A stretch of DNA of 64,000 bases from Mycolicibacterium phlei (GTDB lineage: Bacteria; Actinomycetota; Actinomycetes; Mycobacteriales; Mycobacteriaceae), in NCBI RefSeq assembly GCF_001583415.1, contig NZ_CP014475.1, positions 434,001 to 498,000 of the forward strand, read 5' to 3'. How positions within the stretch are numbered: the first letter of the stretch is position 1; each line of letters starts with the position of its first letter. The position numbers were made by a program, and so were the translations under genes. Positions 58,895 to 64,000 of this stretch are shown here, piece after piece. The notes beneath the pieces are model-generated. The model was not told the DNA's origin, searched no databases, and saw only the letters and a list, made by a program, of their open reading frames with translations.

Positions 58895-60161
58895 AGGTGA
58901 CGAGGTCGATGCTGAGTCGGCCTTCCATGAGGCTGAGTTTTCGGCGTACGGGTGGTCCGGGTAGTGGTGGTGCGGTGGACTGGTAGGTCGCGCCGGTGGG
59001 GGTGCTGAATTCGGCGGTGTGGACGCCGTTGGTGTCGCTGGTGTGTACGGTCCAGCCGGGTGCTTCTTTGGCGTAGTTGCAGGCTTCGCAGACGCCGAGG
59101 CCGTTGAGCGCTGATGTTTTGCCGCCGCGGCGTTTCGGGGTGGCGTGGTCGCGGTGGCGGATCTCGGCGTTGCAGTACGGGGTGCGACACGTGCGGTCGC
59201 GGATCCCGATGAACTCCGCGAGCCCTTGGGGGAAGATCCGGGCCCGCGATTCCATGGCCACCAGCTGTCCACTGGAGGGGTGGCGGTACAGCCGGCGCAG
59301 CATGGCCTTGGTCTTCTTGTCACGCACCGCATCCCCTGTCAGGCCGCGGGCGATGGCTGCCGGCAGTGGCCCGTAGCCCTGTAGCCAGGCCGGGGCGTCG
59401 TCGTCTCCCATCAGGGTGGTGTCGGCCATCACCAGGTTGACCATCACATCGGCGGGCCGGGCGGCCGGGCGGCCGGTGATGCGTTCGACCAGCGTGTCGG
59501 CCATCACCTGCCCGCGGGTGCGCCCGTCGAACGTCGTATCCGCTTGGCGTTTGAGGGTGGCGTACACGCTGACGCCCTGGGCCACCGGTAGATGCGCGGT
59601 GACATACACCATGGCATCCGGTGCCGGGCGGATCGTCAGATTACGGTCGGTCGGGGCTTTGGCGCTGCGGTCGACCACCGCCGCCACGTCCAGCTCGCAG
59701 GCGATCTGGCGGGCCTGCGCGGCGATGCGTTTGTCACCCCAGCCCGCCAGGCGGGTGATGTCGGCGCACAGGCGGGCGTCGAGGTCGCGGCGATGCTCCA
59801 CGGACAGGCAGGCTGATTCGCGGACGATCAGCATCGCCCGGTACTCCGAGAGCGCCCCGCACTCCAGTGCCGCCAACGTATACGGCATCTCCTCGACCAG
59901 CGCGCGGGCCATTCCGAGATGGCGGCCACCGGCGTTGGGGGCGTCGTGGCGGGCCAGGGCGACCTCGCTGGCCAGGCCGTGGCCACGCTTGGATTTCGGG
60001 ACCCCGGCGGCGGCCTCGGCGGCATGCCGCTTCTCACGCCACAAGGCGGTCACCCGCGCCTGCTGCGCGGCGATCCGCGACTTCAGCATTTCCAACTGCT
60101 CGAGCTGAACCCGCAGCTCAGCCTCACCGGCCGCCGGATCCAACTCGAACACCTGTTCCAT
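58878..60161 (-). CDS. DUF222 / HNH endonuclease domain protein (REP13E12-like)
   Basis: A 427-residue protein: N-terminal DUF222 region (about residues 10-300) and a C-terminal HNH nuclease with CRTPYCNAEIRHRDHATP and the GLGVCEACNYAKE zinc/His segment. Such genes are multicopy in mycobacteria and resemble mobile-element cargo (13E12 repeat family). ATG 60161 is behind a leaderless -10. Its 3' end overlaps the ligase gene by 17 bp on the other strand. Biological role is unknown. Confidence 0.88.
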   Translation of the reverse strand: MEQVFELDPAAGEAELRVQLEQLEMLKSRIAAQQARVTALWREKRHAAEAAAGVPKSKRGHGLASEVALARHDAPNAGGRHLGMARALVEEMPYTLAALECGALSEYRAMLIVRESACLSVEHRRDLDARLCADITRLAGWGDKRIAAQARQIACELDVAAVVDRSAKAPTDRNLTIRPAPDAMVYVTAHLPVAQGVSVYATLKRQADTTFDGRTRGQVMADTLVERITGRPAARPADVMVNLVMADTTLMGDDDAPAWLQGYGPLPAAIARGLTGDAVRDKKTKAMLRRLYRHPSSGQLVAMESRARIFPQGLAEFIGIRDRTCRTPYCNAEIRHRDHATPKRRGGKTSALNGLGVCEACNYAKEAPGWTVHTSDTNGVHTAEFSTPTGATYQSTAPPLPGPPVRRKLSLMEGRLSIDLVTFNDAA

Positions 60162-60168
60162 GTGACCC

Positions 60169-60174
60169 ACGCTA
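60169..60174 (-). promoter_or_regulatory. -10 element TAGCGT of the HNH gene
   Basis: On the minus strand TAGCGT is followed by 7 nt and ATG 60161. The element lies at the extreme 3' end of the ROK gene region. Confidence 0.45.
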
Positions 60175-61362
60175 CAACAAGGGTCCGACAAGTCCCGGAT
60201 CAGCGAGAACAGGGGCGAACGCCAGCTCCGCGGCGCCGATGACCAGGGTGTCGGCGCCCAGCGTCGCGGGCACCACCCGCACCAGCGAGTACGGCGCCGC
60301 CATCGTGCGCCGGGACAGCTCGTCGTGCAGTACCGAACCCGCGAACGCGGGGAACACCCGCAGGAAACCGCCGAGCACGATCAGCTTCGGGTTGAGCATG
60401 TTGACCGCGTTGCCCAGCGCGATCGCCAGCGCGCGGGTCTGCCGGACCAGCACGTCACGTTCGGCGGACGTGGGGCCGGCGGGCGTCTCGGCCGAGTCCA
60501 GGTCGGCCAGCAGCCGCGCCAACGGCGGCTGCGTCACCTCCGTCTCCAGGCAGCCGACGCTGCCGCAGTGGCACCGCTCGCCGCCGCCGACATAGGTGTG
60601 CCCGAGCTCGCCCGCGTACCCCGCAACACCCTCGAGCAGCCCGCCCGCGACCACGAAACCCGCGCCGACACCGCTGGGACCGCCGTTGACGTAGATCAGG
60701 TGGTCGGCGTCGTGGTGGTTGCCGAACAGATGCTCGGCGACGGCGCCGGCGTTCGCGTCGTTGGTCGCGAACACCGTCAAACCTGTTGCTGCACTGAGCA
60801 TCTGACCGATCTCGACGTCGTGCCAGTCGAGGTTGGGGGCCAGCTGTACGGCCGACTGCGGACCGTGCACCAGGCCGGGCACCGCAAGCCCCACCGCGGT
60901 CACCAGCTGATCGTCACGCAAACCCGCCTGGATCTCGGCGATCGCCTGCGCCGCGATCGTCACGGTGTCCTCCGGCGTCGGCACCCGGTCGGTGGCGTGC
61001 CGCAACACCTGCCGCACGGCTCCGCCCATCGCGACCAGGCCCACGGTGACGGCGTCGACCTCGGGCGTGACCGACACCGCGGGCACGCGGTCACCGGGAC
61101 GCACGATCGGGCTCGGCCGGCCGACCTGTGGCAGCGACGGTCCCGGCGCCTCCTCGACCAGGCCGCGAGCGGCCAGTTCCTCGACGAGATCCTTCGTCGT
61201 CGACCGGGACAGCCCGGTGATCCGGGTGAGCTCGGCGCGGCTCAGCGCGCGGTGCCGGTGCACCAGGGTCAGCACGCTGGACAGATTCCGTCGCCGCACC
61301 CCGTCGGGGCTCGTTCCGATCCGCACCGATCGATGGTCCTGTGTCGCTCTCACCCCGCGCAC
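60172..61362 (-). CDS. ROK family transcriptional repressor (XylR-like)
   Basis: A 396-residue protein with an N-terminal winged helix-turn-helix (SRAELTRITGLSRSTTKDLVEELAARGLV) and a sugar-kinase-like ROK domain with the zinc motif CHCGSVGCLE. It is divergent from xylA, with a palindromic operator over the xylA -10, so it probably represses xylose genes and is released by xylose. GTG 61362 is the listed start; GTG 61353 three codons in is possible. Confidence 0.88.
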   Translation of the reverse strand: MRGVRATQDHRSVRIGTSPDGVRRRNLSSVLTLVHRHRALSRAELTRITGLSRSTTKDLVEELAARGLVEEAPGPSLPQVGRPSPIVRPGDRVPAVSVTPEVDAVTVGLVAMGGAVRQVLRHATDRVPTPEDTVTIAAQAIAEIQAGLRDDQLVTAVGLAVPGLVHGPQSAVQLAPNLDWHDVEIGQMLSAATGLTVFATNDANAGAVAEHLFGNHHDADHLIYVNGGPSGVGAGFVVAGGLLEGVAGYAGELGHTYVGGGERCHCGSVGCLETEVTQPPLARLLADLDSAETPAGPTSAERDVLVRQTRALAIALGNAVNMLNPKLIVLGGFLRVFPAFAGSVLHDELSRRTMAAPYSLVRVVPATLGADTLVIGAAELAFAPVLADPGLVGPLL

Positions 61363-61383
61363 CAGCCCCTCCCGATCAGTGTC

Positions 61384-61413
61384 TTGACAGTGGTGCAGAC
61401 CACATCTTATGTT
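61384..61413 (+). promoter_or_regulatory. xylA promoter (TTGACA / TATGTT)
   Basis: A consensus -35 TTGACA (61384-61389), 18-bp spacer and -10 TATGTT (61408-61413). It is the most sigma-70-like promoter in the window. Confidence 0.75.
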
Positions 61414-61429
61414 CGCATCTAGAACAAAA
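61407..61429. promoter_or_regulatory. Candidate ROK/XylR operator
   Basis: TTATGTTC-N7-GAACAAAA, an inverted repeat with 7 of 8 arm positions matching, overlaps the xylA -10. A bound repressor would block polymerase. Confidence 0.65.
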
Positions 61430-61456
61430 CCCTAACGCATTGTTTGGAGCCGTCCC

Positions 61457-62677
61457 ATGACCGTGCTGGAGTCCAGCCGCACCGCAGCCGACCTGACCCC
61501 GAAGCGGGAGGACAAGTTCTCGTTCGGGTTGTGGACCATCGGGTGGACGGGTATCGACCCGTTCGGCGTCGCGACCCGGCCGGCGCTCGACGCCGTGGAG
61601 GCCGTCGAGCGGCTCGCCGATCTCGGCGCCTACGGGCTGACCTTCCACGACGACGACCTGTTCGCCTTCGGCAGCACCGATGCCGAACGCCGTCGCGCCA
61701 TCGACCGGTTGACCCGGGCACTCGACGCGACGGGGCTGGTCGTGCCGATGGTGACCACCAACCTGTTCTCCCCGCCGGTGTTCAAGGACGGCGGATTCAC
61801 CAGCAATGACCGTCAGGTTCGCCGTTTCGCGCTGCGCAAGGTGCTGCGCAACCTGGACCTGGCCTTCGAGCTCGGCGCCCAGACCTTCGTGCTGTGGGGC
61901 GGCCGCGAGGGCAGCGAATACGACTCCGCCAAGGACGTCCGCGCCGCCCTCGAGCGCTACCGGGAGGCACTGGATGTGCTGTGCCAGTACGCGATCGACC
62001 AGGGCAGCCCGATCCGCTTCGCGATCGAACCCAAGCCCAACGAACCGCGTGGCGACATCCTGCTGCCGACCGTCGGCCATGCCCTGGCGTTCATCGAGAC
62101 CCTGGCCCACCCCGAGCGCGTCGGCGTCAATCCCGAGGTCGGCCACGAGCAGATGGCGGGGCTGAACTTCATGCACGGCATCGCCCAGGCGCTCTACAGC
62201 GGCAAGCTGTTCCACATCGACCTCAACGGTCAGCGGGGCATCAAATACGACCAGGACCTGGTGTTCGGCCACGGCGACCTGATCAACGCGTTCTCGCTGG
62301 TCGACCTGCTCGAACACGGCGGACCCGACGGCACCCCCGCCTACGACGGGCCCCGCCACTTCGACTACAAGCCCAGCCGCACCGAGGACGCCGACGGGGT
62401 GTGGGCCTCGGCGGCCGCGAACATGCGGATGTACCTGCTGCTGCGCGAGCGGGCCGCCGCGTTCCGCGCCGACCCGCGCGTGCGGGAGGCGATGGCGGCG
62501 GCCAAGGTCGACGAGTTGCGCACCCCGACGCTGGCGGAGGGGGAGACCTACCGCGACCTGCTGGCCGACCGCAGCGCCTACGAGGACTTCGACGCCGACG
62601 CCTACTTCGGTGGCCGGGGCGCCGGGTTCGTGGCCCTGCACCAGCTCGCGGTCGAGCATCTCGTCGGCGCCCGCTGA
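61457..62677 (+). CDS. xylA: Xylose isomerase
   Basis: Interconverts D-xylose and D-xylulose using two divalent metals. The 406-residue protein is of the shorter class I actinobacterial type: [15 protein letters not shown] at the N-terminus, active-site His in YGLTFHDDD, the metal and substrate segment [19 protein letters not shown] and [16 protein letters not shown] 61457 has a GGAG ribosome site. It begins the sugar-use unit, with the ABC importer 89 bp downstream. No xylulokinase gene lies inside the window. Confidence 0.95.
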   Translation: MTVLESSRTAADLTPKREDKFSFGLWTIGWTGIDPFGVATRPALDAVEAVERLADLGAYGLTFHDDDLFAFGSTDAERRRAIDRLTRALDATGLVVPMVTTNLFSPPVFKDGGFTSNDRQVRRFALRKVLRNLDLAFELGAQTFVLWGGREGSEYDSAKDVRAALERYREALDVLCQYAIDQGSPIRFAIEPKPNEPRGDILLPTVGHALAFIETLAHPERVGVNPEVGHEQMAGLNFMHGIAQALYSGKLFHIDLNGQRGIKYDQDLVFGHGDLINAFSLVDLLEHGGPDGTPAYDGPRHFDYKPSRTEDADGVWASAAANMRMYLLLRERAAAFRADPRVREAMAAAKVDELRTPTLAEGETYRDLLADRSAYEDFDADAYFGGRGAGFVALHQLAVEHLVGAR

Positions 62678-62696
62678 CGGTCAAAGCGCCAATTCG

Positions 62697-62710
62697 GTGA
62701 CCCGGATCAC
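62697..62710. promoter_or_regulatory. CRP-like site before the sugar ABC operon
   Basis: GTGA-CCCGGA-TCAC is a perfect CRP-type dyad. It ends 2 bp before an AT-rich -10-like stretch (TATATGTATAAG, 62713-62724), so it overlaps where a -35 would lie. Confidence 0.65.
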
Positions 62711-62766
62711 GCTATATGTATAAGCAAACAACAAAAGCCGTACGCGACATCGTCGGAAGGATCTCC

Positions 62767-63840
62767 GTGAAGCGAACCAGCAGTCTGCTCCTGACCGCAG
62801 TCGTCGGCGTCAGCCTGACCCTGACCGCGTGCGGCACGTCCTCGGACTCGGGGTCGAGCGACGCGTCGGGAAACCAGAAGATCGGCGTCATCCTGCCGGA
62901 CACCAAGTCTTCGGTGCGCTGGGAGACCAAGGACCGGCCCGCACTGGAGGAGGCGTTCACCAACGCCGGCATCGACTACACCATCCAGAATGCCGAGGGC
63001 TCCGCCGACACGATGGCCACCATCGCCGACGGCATGATCGCCGACGGGGTCACGGTGCTGGCCATCGTCAACCTCGACTCCGACAGCGGCGCCTCCATCC
63101 AGGAGAAGGCTGCCGCGCAGGGGGTGAAGACCATCGACTACGACCGGCTCACCCTGGGCGGCTCCGCCGACGTCTACGTCTCCTTCGACAACACCAAGGT
63201 CGGTGAGCTGCAGGGCCAGGGCCTCGTCGACTGCCTCGGCGACAGACCCGCAAACGTGGTGTTCCTCAACGGATCTCCGACCGACAACAACGCCACACTG
63301 TTCTCCAGTGGCGCCCACTCGGTCGTCGACGCCACCCCGTCGATCACCATCGTCGGCGAGCAGGCGGTCCCGGACTGGGACACCGACAAGGCCGTCACGA
63401 TCTTCGAGCAGCTCTACACCGCCGCCGACGGCCGCGTCGACGGTGTGTACGCCGCCAACGACGGCCTCGCCGGTTCGGTGATCTCGATCCTGGAGAAGAA
63501 CCGGCGCGCCGGCCAGGTTCCGGTCACCGGTCAGGACGCGACGGTCGAGGGCCTGCAGAACATCCTCGCCGGAACCCAGTGCATGACGGTCTACAAGTCG
63601 GCCACCGAGGAGGCTAACGCGTTGGCGGAGGCCGCGATCGCGCTGGCCAACGGTGAGGAGCCGAAGACCACCAGCACCTCCCGCGATGACGTCGGCGGGC
63701 GCGACGTGCCGTCGGTGCTGCTGACGCCGAAGTCGATCACCAAGGACAACGTCGACATCGTGTTCGAAGACGGCGGCCAGTCCCGCGACGAGGTGTGCGC
63801 CGGACAGTTCGCCGAGACGTGCACGGCCGCGGGAGTCTGA
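62767..63840 (+). CDS. xylF: Sugar ABC importer substrate-binding lipoprotein (XylF type)
   Basis: A 357-residue periplasmic-binding protein of the D-xylose group. Signal peptide with lipobox LTAC near residue 19, then [20 protein letters not shown] and [13 protein letters not shown], both typical of XylF. GTG 62767 is chosen because GGAAGG lies 6 nt upstream; ATG 62716 would put 17 extra residues before the signal peptide. Together with the next gene it makes a xylose importer. Confidence 0.9.
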   Translation: MKRTSSLLLTAVVGVSLTLTACGTSSDSGSSDASGNQKIGVILPDTKSSVRWETKDRPALEEAFTNAGIDYTIQNAEGSADTMATIADGMIADGVTVLAIVNLDSDSGASIQEKAAAQGVKTIDYDRLTLGGSADVYVSFDNTKVGELQGQGLVDCLGDRPANVVFLNGSPTDNNATLFSSGAHSVVDATPSITIVGEQAVPDWDTDKAVTIFEQLYTAADGRVDGVYAANDGLAGSVISILEKNRRAGQVPVTGQDATVEGLQNILAGTQCMTVYKSATEEANALAEAAIALANGEEPKTTSTSRDDVGGRDVPSVLLTPKSITKDNVDIVFEDGGQSRDEVCAGQFAETCTAAGV

Positions 63841-64000
63841 TGGACACTCCGATCCTCGAATTACGAGGTGTCAACAAGAGTTTCGGCGTTGTGCACGTCC
63901 TGCACGACGTGGACTTCCGGGTCTACCCGGGACAGGTGACCGCGCTCGTCGGCGACAACGGCGCCGGAAAGTCCACGCTGGTCAAGGCGATCGCCGGGAT
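63840..64000 (+). CDS. xylG: Sugar ABC importer ATP-binding protein (XylG type), 5' fragment
   Basis: The first 53 codons of a sugar ABC ATPase are in the window. They include Walker [10 protein letters not shown] and the start [16 protein letters not shown] 63840 overlaps the binding-protein stop by one base. The rest, and presumably the permease, lie to the right. Confidence 0.88.
   Translation, partial: MDTPILELRGVNKSFGVVHVLHDVDFRVYPGQVTALVGDNGAGKSTLVKAIAG

Overview
The window is chromosomal DNA from a GC-rich mycobacterium, most likely a rapidly growing environmental species (Mycolicibacterium type). The evidence is gene content and order: ftsH-folE-folP-folB-folK, panC-panD-coaX, lysS-lsr2-clpC1, disA-radA-lpqE-carD-ispF-cysS and kstR-fadE34-kshB-hsaADCB match the M. 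tuberculosis Rv3617-Rv3567c neighbourhood, mostly in the same relative orientation. Many genes begin with GTG. Several have a TANNNT -10 hexamer 6-8 nt before the start codon, the mycobacterial leaderless arrangement.

Layout. 1-9.9 kb: 5' end of an epoxide hydrolase gene, ftsH, the folate operon, two membrane proteins and the pantothenate/CoA genes. 9.9-16.1 kb: a D-serine/D-threonine-lyase-like gene, lysS, lsr2 behind a 13-bp tandem repeat, and clpC1 behind a ClgR-type palindrome. 16.1-17.9 kb: a cobalamin riboswitch followed by cobalt transporter genes cbtB-cbtA and a phosphatase. 17.8-30.8 kb: lpqF-mhuD, a hydrolase, a GATase/AraC regulator, mutY/canB, disA-radA, lpqE, carD-ispF (ispD is absent from between them), cysS and a TrmH-type methyltransferase. 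30.8-33 kb: an ArsB-like permease and an MBL-fold protein. 33-38 kb: a second cobalamin riboswitch leading an ABC importer plus an FhuF-like Fe-S protein, then pxpA and bluB on the other strand. 38-41 kb: a Zur-type site and a zinc ABC importer. 41-44.3 kb: a LacI regulator, a phosphotransferase, otsB and kstR. 44.5-53.2 kb: steroid catabolism genes under KstR boxes, interrupted by an IS481-family element. 53.2-61.4 kb: small secreted proteins, a LysR regulator with an MHS transporter, 3-hydroxybutyrate dehydrogenase, a frameshifted acetoacetyl-CoA synthetase, an HNH/DUF222 gene and a ROK repressor. 61.4-64 kb: xylose isomerase and a sugar ABC importer cut by the window end.

How the genes work together. 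The two riboswitches, cbtBA, the FecCD-type importer, the Fe-S protein and bluB form a 22-kb neighbourhood for cobalt and corrinoid supply. A riboswitch-controlled corrinoid importer would be notable in a mycobacterium and is the best candidate here for a little-described system. The KstR block degrades the sterol side chain and rings A/B. The LysR-MHS-dehydrogenase-synthetase block looks like a 3-hydroxybutyrate uptake and activation route whose last enzyme is broken in this sequence. The ROK-xylA-ABC block is a xylose catabolic unit with a repressor operator and a CRP-like site.
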